Shown here: in pieces, positions 7,913 through 16,598 of the stretch | Numbering within the stretch: the stretch's first letter is position 1 | Layout: each line of letters opens with the position of its first letter | The notes under the pieces: generated by a model | The model's input: only the letters and a program-made list of their open reading frames with translations | What the model was told of the DNA's origin: nothing | Databases searched by the model: none | Program-made: the position numbers and the translations under genes | Assembly: GCA_044336205.1 (NCBI GenBank) | Contig: CP172318.1 | Coordinates: 186,001-250,000, forward strand | Source: Ruoffia sp044336205 | Lineage (GTDB): Bacteria; Bacillota; Bacilli; Lactobacillales; Aerococcaceae | Length of the DNA stretch: 64,000 nucleotides | Direction of reading: 5' to 3'

Positions 7913-10687
7913 ATGAGTAAATTTTATCAACGACAGATTAATGATATCGTTGAAGAGTTTGACGTCAACATTGACGATGGACTCAAGGCATCGCAAGTTG
8001 AAGCACATCGCCAAGAATACGGGGAGAATGTGTTGGAGGAGTCTGAATCCAAGTCCAAGTGGCAAATATTTCTGGAGAACTTGAATAATATTATTGTTTA
8101 TTTACTAGGGGTTGCGGTCATTATCTCTATTATAATGGGAGATTGGATTGAAGCAATCGCCATATTACTTGCAGTACTGATCTCGGTTTTAACGGGATAC
8201 TTTGTAGAATTAGGTGCACAACAATCAGTTGAAGCCCTTCAATCAATGGTTGATACTAAAGCGAATGTACTAAGAGATGGCGAAGAGGTCGAGATTGATT
8301 CGAGTGAATAAGTTGTAGGAGATATTGTCGTTCTAGAAGAAGGTGATGCAATTTCTGCGGATGGAAGGTTAATTTCTACCAACAACTTAGCTGTTATGGA
8401 AGCCGCCTTAACCGGAGAATCCGAAGCAGTTGATAAGGACCATGAAGTAGAGTTCTCAGAAGAGGAGTCTTTAGGAGACCAAGTGAATATGGTCTTCTCC
8501 GGAACAGCCGTTACGCGTGGTAAAGGCCGAGCTGTCGTGACAGCTGTCGGGATGCAGACAGAAGTGGGACGAATCTCTAAGTTGATGGACGAGGATGAAG
8601 AACGAGAGTCACCATTAGATAAAGAAATTGACCAACTAGGGAAAACATTGATTATGGTTGCCTTTATCGCTGCCGCATTGGTCCTACTCATTGGTATTAT
8701 GAATGGCCAAGATATCGCTGAGATGCTTCATGTCGCAGTCATTCTAGCAGTTGCCGCGATTCCTGAAGCAATGCCGGCAGTAGAAACTATTACTTTATCT
8801 AATGGAATGCAGTCTATGGCAGATCATAATGCCCTGGTAAAAAGCTTGTCAGCAGTAGAAACCTTAGGGTCGACCTCAGTCATTGCCAGTGATAAAACAG
8901 GAACTTTAACAGAGAACCAAATGATGGTTGAGCGCATTATTATTAATAAAGACCTTAGCTTTGAAGTAAGTGGGAAAGGTTATGAACCTGAGGGGCAGAT
9001 TACTTATCAAGGTGAACATGTTGATCTCACTGAAGAGAATATATTAAACAAAGATGACTTAAATGAGAATGAGACGGTTTTAATCAAGTTGATTACTGAT
9101 GGATTTTTATCTAGTAATGCGACTTTAGTCAAAGCTGATGAAGTACGGGAAGATAATAGTGACGATTCAGACGAAGAATCAGAAGAATACGTCATTAAGG
9201 GTGACCCAACGGATGGGGCCTTAACCGTCTTAGGTCATAAAATTGGGATGAGCGAAGAGTTTATGAAAGAAAAAGGGTTTGAAGAAGCTGGAGAGATCCC
9301 TTTTGATTCTGACAGAAAATATATGGCCTCCTTGTATAAAAATCCTAACGATTCTTACCGCTTAATTATTAAGGGAGCCATTGATGTAGTTATGGATTAC
9401 ACGGATACAAACGAAAAAGGTAAGGCTTTTTGGCAAGAAAAGAATGAAGAACTAACCGAGAATGGAAACCGTGTGATTGCCTTAGCAGGCCATACATTTG
9501 ATGATGAAGATCAAGTTAATCAGATTTTAGAAGATATGGAAGCTTGGTTTGAGAACAATCCTAATGTGATGACGATTGATGGTATCTTTGGAATTATGGA
9601 TCCGCCTCGACAAGATGTTGCTGAGTCGATTAAGCAAACGCAAGAAGCGGGCATTGAAGTGAAGATGATAACTGGAGATCACCCAAGAACCGCGTCAGTC
9701 ATTGCCAAGGAGATTGGTATTAATCATTGGGACAATACTATGACTGGTAAAGAAATTGATCAAGAACATGAGTCTGATGGCTTTATCGACCGTATTCGTG
9801 AAACAGCTGTCTTCGCTCGTGTCTCCCCAGAGAATAAATTACAAATTGTCCGTGCCTTACAAGATGAAGGTGAAATCGTCGCTATGACAGGGGACGGCGT
9901 GAATGATGCGCCAGCGCTAAATGGTGCAGATATTGGTGTGGCGATGGGGATTCGTGGGACAGAAGTGGCAAAGGAAGCATCGGATATGATTTTAACTGAT
10001 GACCGTTACTCCACCATTGTGGATGCTGTGCGACAAGGACGGATTATCTTCGAGAATATTAAGAAGTATGTTTCATTCTTGTTTGCCTGTAATATGGTTG
10101 AGATTGTTTCAATCTTGTTGACAATCGTTTTCCTATTACCTATGCCTATTCAACCTTTACATATTCTATTTTTAAACCTCTTAATTGATATCGGTCCAGC
10201 TATTTCACTAGCATATGAAGAAGCTGAAGCGGATGTTATGAAGCAACCCCCAAGAGATCCTGAGAATGGTTTAGTGAATAAAGCTTTCTTAAGTCGGATT
10301 ATTACGAGCGGGATTATCATTGGATTAGGTGCCTTTGGAATATTCTATTACTTCCATCAATTGACGGATGTATCATTAGAGTACGCCCAAACTGTGACTT
10401 TTACTTATATGGCTGTAGCACAATTAATGCATGTCTTTAACGTACGTAAGTTACATTCTTTTGGATTAGACAAGTCGTTCTTTAAGAACAAATTGCTCAT
10501 TGGTGCGATGGGGCTGAGTGTTGTCTTACAACTGATGGTTATTTATGTGCCATTCTTCAACACTGTCTTCAAAACTGAAGCTATAGACCTTTCAACATGG
10601 GGAATCGTTGTAGCTTTCGCGATTTTAGTAACCTTAATTGTTTACTTAATTAAGCGATTCTTCTTAGGCAAAGAAGGCTTAGAATAA
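7913..10687 (+). pseudogene. P-type cation-transporting ATPase, one in-frame stop
   Basis: The frame would encode a 924-residue type II P-type ATPase (calcium/cation family) but is interrupted by TAA at 8309-8311, codon 133, inside the actuator domain. The text around it (EIDSSE-stop-VVGDIVVLEEGDA) fits the usual E-L-V-P-G-D-I-V, so a TTA leucine codon probably became TAA. The remainder is intact: TGES dephosphorylation loop, PEAMP in M4, phosphorylation site DKTGTLT, the hinge TGDGVNDAP, and C-terminal membrane helices. PEAMP replaces the PEGLP typical of SERCA-type calcium pumps, so ion specificity is uncertain. GAGGAAG five bases upstream favours ATG 7913 over GTG 7907. Readthrough or reinitiation seems unlikely to give a working pump. 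Confidence 0.85.
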
Positions 10688-10701
10688 GCACGGAAGATAT
10701 A

Positions 10702-10744
10702 AAAGAACCTCAATCATGAACATACGTCATGGTTGAGGTTCTTA
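10702..10744. terminator. Bidirectional terminator between convergent genes
   Basis: AAGAACCTCAATCATGA and TCATGGTTGAGGTTCTT form a long near-perfect stem between the plus-strand ATPase pseudogene and the minus-strand DUF2871 gene. A-rich and T-rich flanks are present on either side. Confidence 0.75.
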
Positions 10745-10748
10745 GTTG

Positions 10749-11162
10749 TTATTTTGTAGCTAGAGCCACTTGGTCAAAAAGGATTTTGAAGAAAAACCCT
10801 AAACCAATCGTTAATAAAATGTGCCCAATACCAGCAATCCCTGACATCATAGCAGACGACTCATAGCCTAAGACAATCATGGAACCGTGGATTAACATGA
10901 TGAGCAAGCTCAACCCAAGTCCTGATTGGTAGAACATATTGAATCGCTTATAAAATTTGTGGTTGCTAAGTTGGAATTGAGATTCTAATAATAAAACAAT
11001 CAGGAAGAAAAACATTCCTAAAATAAGTGCATGAGTATGTAACACATTGATTTGTGTGTCACCAGTAAAATCATTGAACCGCTTGAATTCTCGCGCATAA
11101 ACTCCAAAAAATAAACCGATAATCATATACCACATTGACGTACGTGTTAATTTTTTAAGCAA
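10749..11162 (-). CDS. DUF2871 family membrane protein
   Basis: A 137-residue protein with four predicted membrane helices, including VLHTHALILGMFFFLIVLLLE, and a conserved His pair in HTHALILG. This fits the DUF2871 family, a small membrane protein of unknown function. I choose TTG at 11162 because AAAGGAG lies nine bases upstream and this start avoids overlap with the regulator. A longer frame reaching 11213 would overlap it by 37 bases. It is the second gene of an operon with the TetR regulator, so it is probably its target. Substrate or role cannot be read from the sequence. Confidence 0.75.
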   Translation of the reverse strand: MLKKLTRTSMWYMIIGLFFGVYAREFKRFNDFTGDTQINVLHTHALILGMFFFLIVLLLESQFQLSNHKFYKRFNMFYQSGLGLSLLIMLIHGSMIVLGYESSAMMSGIAGIGHILLTIGLGFFFKILFDQVALATK

Positions 11163-11176
11163 TAATAAACACTCCT

Positions 11177-11785
11177 TTATTTCTTTTTCTGATTCAAACC
11201 TTCTCTTAACCACTTCATCTTAAAGCTTAAATCCTCTATTAACTGCTCACTACTCCAATCATTAGCAATATAATCATTCCAAGCTTGGATAACCAACGCC
11301 ATAATAAAGTATAAAAAGCTAATTGCTTCGGTTTCGTTATCAATCCATAGCTGATTTTTTTCTAAGATATCAAACCATGCTTGGAACATCGTTGATTCTG
11401 AGGGTGTTTTCCGTCTTTTGGAGATCAATAGATGATCACTTTTTGTTAAAAAAGAAAGTATCATACGATTAGGATCTTCAGGAGACTTCAGAGTCATCTC
11501 CAGTAAAAACTGATTAATTCCTAGGAATAAATCTTCTTCCGAATTACAAATATACCGCATAATCTTAATATGCACCTTGCGAGCTGACTGTGAAATCATA
11601 TAACGATTAGCATCTTCTAAATCAACAAAATACTTATAAAACGCACCACGTGAAATTTTCATCTTAGTAACAATGTCTGAAACTTTGACTTGGCTTAAAG
11701 GCTGATGATAAAAAGTCTCCAATAAGATATTCTCAATCTTCTGACGTTTATCAGAAGGTAAGTTAAAAAATGTTTCGTGTGGCAT
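11177..11785 (-). CDS. TetR/AcrR family transcriptional regulator
   Basis: The protein is 202 residues from ATG 11785, chosen because AAAGGA lies eight bases upstream; an open frame reaches 12007 but its extra 74 residues are not family-like. The N-terminal helix-turn-helix is at about residues 25-55 (QVKVSDIVTKMKISRGAFYKYF), the TetR signature. The C-terminal two thirds form the helical ligand and dimer domain, with no conserved ligand motif. A perfect 21-bp palindrome lies 64 bases upstream of the start and overlaps the promoter region, which points to autorepression of this gene and the DUF2871 gene. Confidence 0.85.
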   Translation of the reverse strand: MPHETFFNLPSDKRQKIENILLETFYHQPLSQVKVSDIVTKMKISRGAFYKYFVDLEDANRYMISQSARKVHIKIMRYICNSEEDLFLGINQFLLEMTLKSPEDPNRMILSFLTKSDHLLISKRRKTPSESTMFQAWFDILEKNQLWIDNETEAISFLYFIMALVIQAWNDYIANDWSSEQLIEDLSFKMKWLREGLNQKKK

Positions 11786-11848
11786 AATCAACATCCTTTG
11801 AAGTGTATTAGTTAGTAGAAAATCGCTTAGAGTGTGTAGAAATGTTCG

Positions 11849-11869
11849 AAAGTGACATGTTGTCACTTT
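11849..11869. promoter_or_regulatory. Palindromic operator for the TetR regulator
   Basis: AAAGTGACA, three bases TGT, then TGTCACTTT form a perfect 9-3-9 palindrome, typical in size for TetR-family operators. On the minus strand a TATACT box lies just upstream of it (11874-11879), so a bound repressor would cover the transcription start. Confidence 0.75.
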
Positions 11870-11999
11870 ATAAAGTATAGCATAAAAATTTAGAATTGGA
11901 AATGAGTGAAAGAACGATAAAATAAACAACCTCTTGTTTTGGAAAGTTGTGAGCTTGTTATATACCAGATTAGTGGAGAGGACTAGTGTTGTTGAGGCG

Positions 12000-12060
12000 C
12001 ATCTCATTGTCTCAGTTGACGTATTCGCACGGTAAGAACGCCATCTGAGACAATGAGATG
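12000..12060. repeat. Perfect 16-bp inverted repeat
   Basis: CATCTCATTGTCTCAG (12000-12015) and its exact complement CTGAGACAATGAGATG (12045-12060) flank a 29-base loop. No T run follows on either side. It sits between the tetR promoter and repeat array C. It could be an RNA hairpin, a small mobile element remnant or an array boundary element. Confidence 0.75.
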
Positions 12061-12078
12061 GCGTACTTAGAGAGGGGT

Positions 12079-12498
12079 TGTGCCAAGTGATTGGTTAAGA
12101 TGACGCAGTCTGTGCTGAGGTGTGTCAAGTGCTAGGTTCAGTTGTCGCAGTATATGTTGGGTTGCGCCAAGTGCTAGGTTCAGATGTCGCAGTCTGTGTT
12201 GGGTTGTGCCAAGTGCTTGTTTCAGATGTCGCAGTCAATGTTGAGGTGTGCCAAGTGCTTGTTTCAGATGACGTAGTCTGTGTTGAGGTGTGCCAAGTGA
12301 TTGATTCAGTTGTCGCAGTCTGTGTTGAGTTGCGCCAAGTGCTTGTTTCAGATGTCGCAGTCAATGTTGAGGTGTGCCAAGTGATTGATTCAGTTGTCGC
12401 AGTCAATGTTGAGGTGTGCCAAGTGATTGATTCAGTTGTCGCAGTCTGTGTTGGGTTGCGCCAAGTGATAGGTTCAGTTGTCACATTAACCCGATTTG
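12079..12498. repeat. 42-bp tandem repeat array C
   Basis: Ten contiguous units start every 42 bases (12079, 12121, 12163, 12205 and so on to 12457); the last is degenerate, and a partial unit follows to about 12535. The consensus starts TGTGCCAAGTG and has TTGTCGCAGTC in the second half. Individual units recur almost verbatim, for example those at 12205 and 12331. The array is open in one frame on each strand, which argues that the frames are by-products of the repeat. Same orientation as arrays A and B. Confidence 0.9.
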
Positions 12499-12575
12499 TA
12501 CGCCAACTTACTGACTAAGCTGACGCTTTGAGAGGTCATTGGAGTCAACTCTCGTCTTTAGTTGTCACTTAGACA

Positions 12576-12608
12576 CAAAAAGCGTCAACCCTTATTAGCA
12601 GTTGACGC
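12576..12608 (-). terminator. Terminator of the DUF924 gene
   Basis: Read on the minus strand, GCGTCAAC (12601-12608 complement) and GTTGACGC form an 8-bp stem, followed by TTTTT (12577-12581 complement). Confidence 0.8.
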
Positions 12609-12628
12609 CGATTTGAATTATCTTGACT

Positions 12629-13180
12629 TTAGAAACTACTGTTCTCCTCAGTTAAAAACTGAGCTTCTTCTTCAGTAGTATTACGACCGAGTGCTTTATT
12701 ACGGTGAGGGTAACGTCCGAAAAGGTCGATGATTTTCTTGTGTAATTTTTCGTAATGTAAGTTATTGTCATTGCCAATGTCTGTGAAGATTTCAAGCGCC
12801 CATTCATGGACTTTAGCTGATTCAGAATGCATAAAAGGCATCACAGCAAAGACTTGTTCTTGCTCATTGAATGATTCTTTATAAGCAGGGAGCTGGTACA
12901 ATTCTTGCGAAAGAGCTAGTGCCATTGGATCTTGGGCAAAGCTTTTTGGTGAGCCGCGCCATAGGTTGCGAGAGAATTGGTCGAGAACTATAATCTCAGC
13001 AAGTCTACCATATGGATCTTCGCGCCATTCCCATAGCTCGCCTTTAGTAGCTGCTTTCCAAGTATCTAAGAAATTATCTCGAATTTTTTTATCGAAAGCA
13101 TCATTTTTTGCAAATAATAATTCAGCATTTTCAGTTGCAAACCAAAAATCTAAAACATCTTTAAAATTATATTGTGACAA
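12629..13180 (-). CDS. DUF924 family protein
   Basis: A 183-residue soluble protein matching the DUF924 family in length and signature: the start VLDFWF, the central segment IIVLDQFSRNLWRGSP, and MPFMHSES. Structures of this family show a TPR-like all-helical fold; biochemical function is unknown. The start is TTG with AGGAGGG six bases upstream. The gene stands alone, divergent from the LURP-one-type gene, with its own terminator. Confidence 0.85.
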   Translation of the reverse strand: MSQYNFKDVLDFWFATENAELLFAKNDAFDKKIRDNFLDTWKAATKGELWEWREDPYGRLAEIIVLDQFSRNLWRGSPKSFAQDPMALALSQELYQLPAYKESFNEQEQVFAVMPFMHSESAKVHEWALEIFTDIGNDNNLHYEKLHKKIIDLFGRYPHRNKALGRNTTEEEAQFLTEENSSF

Positions 13181-13268
13181 AATAATCCCTCCTATTATGA
13201 ACTAAAGTTAATATTATTTGAAGATATGAATTAACGTATTTATAATAAAGCAAAAGGATGTGACTATA

Positions 13269-13745
13269 ATGAGATTATATATGAAACAAAAAATGTTTTC
13301 ATTCAAACAAGATTTTAATATTATTGATGAGAACGAGCAGCCAGTTTATAAGGTAGATGGGGAATTTATTACGATTGGGAGAAAAATGCATATAATAGAC
13401 TTAAGACACAATGAAGAGGTAGCCTTAGTGAAACAAAAGGTGCTGACTTTATTACCTCAAGTTGATGTATTCGTACACGGGCAACAAATCACGTCAATTC
13501 GTAAAAAATTAACATTCTTCAAACAAGAGTATGATGTGAGTGATTTAGGTTGGAAAATTACTGGTGATATCTGGGCACATGATTATGATATCTTCGATGC
13601 CGAAGGTGATCACATTGCTTCTATATCTAAGAAGTACTTTGCGATGACGGATAGTTATGAATTTTCAATCAACAATGAAGAGGTGAATCCAGTATATGTC
13701 ATCGCAGTTGCATTAGCGATTGACGCCGTGATGGATAGCAAATAA
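13269..13745 (+). CDS. LURP-one-related family protein
   Basis: A 158-residue protein of the LURP-one-related (DUF567) family, a tubby/scramblase-like beta-barrel. Visible family features include the N-terminal MKQKMFSFKQDFNIID and the repeated pattern of short strands such as VYKVDGEF and KITGDIWAHDYDIFD. The bacterial members have no assigned activity. ATG 13269 lies ten bases after AAAGGA; GTG 13260 is too close to that site. It is followed 28 bases later by the signal peptidase gene and may be co-transcribed. Confidence 0.8.
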   Translation: MRLYMKQKMFSFKQDFNIIDENEQPVYKVDGEFITIGRKMHIIDLRHNEEVALVKQKVLTLLPQVDVFVHGQQITSIRKKLTFFKQEYDVSDLGWKITGDIWAHDYDIFDAEGDHIASISKKYFAMTDSYEFSINNEEVNPVYVIAVALAIDAVMDSK

Positions 13746-13773
13746 TAATAAGTAAATGTAGATGAGGGTTGAG

Positions 13774-14382
13774 ATGGTTAAGTATATTGTAAGGGAGATT
13801 TTAAGTATTCTAATATGGGTTGCTGTCTTCTTTTTAGGAACTAAAGTTTTTTACAGCTATGTCATGGAGCCTTTTGTAGTAGATGGAAGATCGATGGAAC
13901 AGACACTTCACCATGGTGAGAGAATGTTTATGCTGAAGCTAGCTGATATAGAGCGTTTTGATATCGTTGTATTCCCAGCTCCAGGTGGACCGATTCCTTC
14001 TGATCAACCTCAAAAATTATATATTAAACGAGTCATCGGCTTAGCAGGCGACACCTTATCTTATGAAAATGACCAACTCATCTTGAATGGTAAGGCACTT
14101 GAAGAGCCATATTTAAAGGCTTTGAAAGAACAATTCAATGGAAATTTTACCTCAGACTTTGATACAGCTGATTTCAGTGAAACAGGTGTGATTCCAGATG
14201 GTCAACTCTTTGTTATGGGTGATAACCGCCGTAATTCTTTGGATGGACGTGCATTTGGCTTCATCGATATTGAAGATGTGATCGGTGAAGCGAATTATAT
14301 TCACTGGCCATTAACATCTATGCGAACTTTAGACCAGTACAGGCTGAATAAAGATGGGACTGAAATTGTGGAGAGGGAATAG
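13774..14382 (+). CDS. lepB: Signal peptidase I
   Basis: A type I signal peptidase of about 202 residues that removes signal peptides from exported proteins at the outer face of the membrane. One N-terminal membrane helix (LSILIWVAVFFLGTKVF) is followed by the catalytic Ser in DGRSMEQTL, the catalytic Lys in YIKRVIGLAGD and the box E motif MGDNRRNSLDGR. GAGGG lies just upstream of ATG 13774, which I prefer to ATG 13762. Gram-positive SipS size. Nothing abnormal. Confidence 0.93.
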   Translation: MVKYIVREILSILIWVAVFFLGTKVFYSYVMEPFVVDGRSMEQTLHHGERMFMLKLADIERFDIVVFPAPGGPIPSDQPQKLYIKRVIGLAGDTLSYENDQLILNGKALEEPYLKALKEQFNGNFTSDFDTADFSETGVIPDGQLFVMGDNRRNSLDGRAFGFIDIEDVIGEANYIHWPLTSMRTLDQYRLNKDGTEIVERE

Positions 14383-14421
14383 ACTAGCAAAGTGACAAAT
14401 AAATTTTATTCACAATTTAAA

Positions 14422-14450
14422 TTGAACTTTAGTCAAATAGTCGCTATAAT
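14422..14450 (+). promoter_or_regulatory. Promoter of T-box-proS
   Basis: TTGAAC (14422-14427), 17 bases, TATAAT (14445-14450). The T-box leader begins directly downstream. Confidence 0.8.
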
Positions 14451-14460
14451 AACAGAGGAT

Positions 14461-14667
14461 AGAATAGTAGATGTAATGATGGTTTTAGAGAATGTCACCT
14501 TGGCTGGAAGTGACTAACCCAATCGTACATTGAACCTACTACGACGATTTTTGGGTTTGCCTCCTTATCGGCTTCAAGCTGGTTAGTCATATCAATGGAC
14601 TGACAACTAAGGTGGTACCGCGGAGTTTACTGTTCTTCGTCCTTAATTGGATGGAACAGTTTTTTTA
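14461..14667 (+). promoter_or_regulatory. T-box riboswitch, proline specifier
   Basis: The leader holds the diagnostic T-box AAGGTGGTACCGCG (14609-14622) and a terminator with stem ACTGTTC/GAACAGT (14629-14660) plus seven T. In stem I, AATG/CATT and TAGT/ACTA pairings leave a 3' internal loop GAACCT. The specifier in it is CCT (14535-14537), a proline codon that agrees with the proS gene downstream. Uncharged tRNA-Pro is expected to stabilise the antiterminator and switch on proS. Confidence 0.92.
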
Positions 14668-14697
14668 TGCAATTAAATATTATAGGAGGTTGTTACT

Positions 14698-16137
14698 ATG
14701 GTAACAAGAAAAGAAGATTTTTCAAAATGGTATATTCAAACAATTCAACAAGCTGACTTAATGGATTATTCACCCGTTCGTGGTTGTATGATTTTCAAGC
14801 CGAATGGTTATGAGGTTTGGGAACATATTCAAGATGCAATGGATGTCCGCTTCAAACAAGAAGGGATTCGTAATGCATACTTCCCAATGTTAATTCCAGA
14901 AAGCTTCTTCAATAAGGAGAAAGATCATATCGAAGGATTCTCACCTGAATTACCTTGGGTAACAGAAGCAGCTGGGGAGAAGTTGGAAGAACGTCTTGCT
15001 TTACGCCCAACTTCTGAAACGATCATAGGTGATGCATTCTCTAAATGGATTAACTCATACCGTGACTTACCATACGAGATTAACCAATGGGCTAACGTAT
15101 TCCGTTGGGAGAAACGTACTTTACCATTCTTACGTACTTCTGAATTCTTATGGCAAGAAGGACATACGGTTCACGCGACTCCTGAAGAAGCCCAAGAGCG
15201 TACGCAACGTATGTTAGATGTTTATGCAGAAGTAATTGAAGGTACTTTAGCTATCCCTGTCTTTAAAGGAGAGAAAACTCCTTCAGAGCGTTTTGCGGGT
15301 GCAGAACGTACTTATTCTGTTGAAGCCATGATGCAAGACTCTAAGGCTGTTCAAGCAGGAACAAGTCATTTTATGGGAACCAAATTTGCGGAAGCTTTTG
15401 ACATTAAGTACTTAAACAAAGACAACGAGCACGTTTTAGCTTATACAACGTCATGGGGAACATCTACACGCCTTATCGGTGCGATGATTATGACACACGG
15501 TGATGACCAAGGATTGGTTCTACCACCAGCTGTTGCACCTCAACAAGTAGTGTTCATTCCAGTAGGACCTTGGCAAAAGAACCCAGCCATCTTAGACAAA
15601 GTCTATGAGCTAAACGCTGAATTAGCCTCACGCAACATTCGTACGGTCATTGACGCTAGCGATAACCGTCCAGGATTCAAATTCAACGAATGGGAACTTC
15701 GTGGTGCACCATTGCGTGTTGAATTAGGACCACGTGACTTAGAAAACAATAAAGTGATTGTTAAAGCGCGTGACCTAGACGATAAAGTGGATGTGTCATT
15801 CGATGACTTCGCTGACTACATCGTGAAAGCCTTAGACGATATGCAAGTTCGCTTATTAGAATCAGCACGTGAGCGTAATGCTAAAGAAATCTATACACAT
15901 ATCAATACATTAGATGAACTCGAAGCTCATATCGAAGCGAAAAAAGAAGCGGGCGAGAACCCAGGATGGGTATTAGCTGGTTGGGATGGAACGGAAGAAT
16001 CAGAAGCTCTTATCCAAGAACGCACTGGATTTACAACGCGTAACATTCCATTCGAAGGTATGGTTGAGAAGAAAGATGTATGTATCGTAACTGGTAAACC
16101 AGCCAAAGAAACAGTATGGTTAGCTCGCGCTTACTAA
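14698..16137 (+). CDS. proS: Prolyl-tRNA synthetase, short type
   Basis: A 479-residue class II synthetase that charges tRNA-Pro with proline. It is of the short archaeal/eukaryote-like type without the bacterial editing insertion. Class II motif 2 is visible (NVFRWEKRTLPFLRTSEFLWQEGHT), preceded by RPTSE; motif 3 is near SWGTSTRLIGAMIMTHGDD. The C-terminal anticodon-binding domain ends in the aromatic LARAY characteristic of this type. A strong AGGAGG ribosome site precedes the ATG. Expression is controlled by the T-box. Possession of this form rather than the long bacterial form is a known lineage-specific feature. Confidence 0.95.
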   Translation: MVTRKEDFSKWYIQTIQQADLMDYSPVRGCMIFKPNGYEVWEHIQDAMDVRFKQEGIRNAYFPMLIPESFFNKEKDHIEGFSPELPWVTEAAGEKLEERLALRPTSETIIGDAFSKWINSYRDLPYEINQWANVFRWEKRTLPFLRTSEFLWQEGHTVHATPEEAQERTQRMLDVYAEVIEGTLAIPVFKGEKTPSERFAGAERTYSVEAMMQDSKAVQAGTSHFMGTKFAEAFDIKYLNKDNEHVLAYTTSWGTSTRLIGAMIMTHGDDQGLVLPPAVAPQQVVFIPVGPWQKNPAILDKVYELNAELASRNIRTVIDASDNRPGFKFNEWELRGAPLRVELGPRDLENNKVIVKARDLDDKVDVSFDDFADYIVKALDDMQVRLLESARERNAKEIYTHINTLDELEAHIEAKKEAGENPGWVLAGWDGTEESEALIQERTGFTTRNIPFEGMVEKKDVCIVTGKPAKETVWLARAY

Positions 16138-16153
16138 GATAAAATAATTATAC

Positions 16154-16198
16154 GCCGACCGGCTCGTTACCCTAGAAATTGAGTCGGCCGGTTTTTTT
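16154..16198 (+). terminator. Terminator after proS
   Basis: CCGACCGGCTC (16155-16165) and GAGTCGGCCGG (16181-16191) form a GC-rich stem with G-U pairs, then seven T. The stretch 16199-16494 holds no gene, RNA or repeat that I can recognise. Confidence 0.88.
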
Positions 16199-16494
16199 CT
16201 GTCTTCAGTTGTGTCTACAAAACTGAGTGAAATAGACATTCTTGGACATGACTCGTCATTCAATTGGCAGGAATATTAAAAGTTGGTCACTTCAAGGGAA
16301 TCAGTTGCTAACTCTGTGCAGAAAATTAGTGAATCTAGTCGCTATCCCAAGATTACAGTAGATTCCTTGGAAAATTCCCCATAGTAGTCAATCCAATGCG
16401 TTTTGACTGCCAAGAATCTCGTTCCGCTTTCTTTTTATAGCTATTCTGTTAGAAGAAGGCATCGGTAAGCAATTTTCCCATCCGCCTATTTTTT

Positions 16495-16526
16495 AAAAAT
16501 AAAAAATAGACTTGCCTGTGCAAGCC
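16495..16526 (-). terminator. Terminator of the minus-strand transporter cluster
   Basis: On the minus strand, GGCTTGC, loop ACAG, GCAAGTC, then a T-rich tail (TATTTTTTATTTTT). It lies about 75 bases beyond the URO-D-family gene. Confidence 0.75.
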
Positions 16527-16598
16527 TACTAGTATAGTAAAATCAAATTTAGAGTCTAGAGCCTATTAATAGCTCATAGCCATCACACTTTTAACCAT

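Noticed and set aside
11786..12007. N-terminal extension of the TetR regulator
   Set aside because: The added 74 residues are not TetR-like and the segment contains the palindromic operator; an internal ATG has the ribosome site.
12120..12518. Overlapping frames on both strands in array C
   Set aside because: Simultaneous long open frames on both strands indicate repeat structure rather than two genes.
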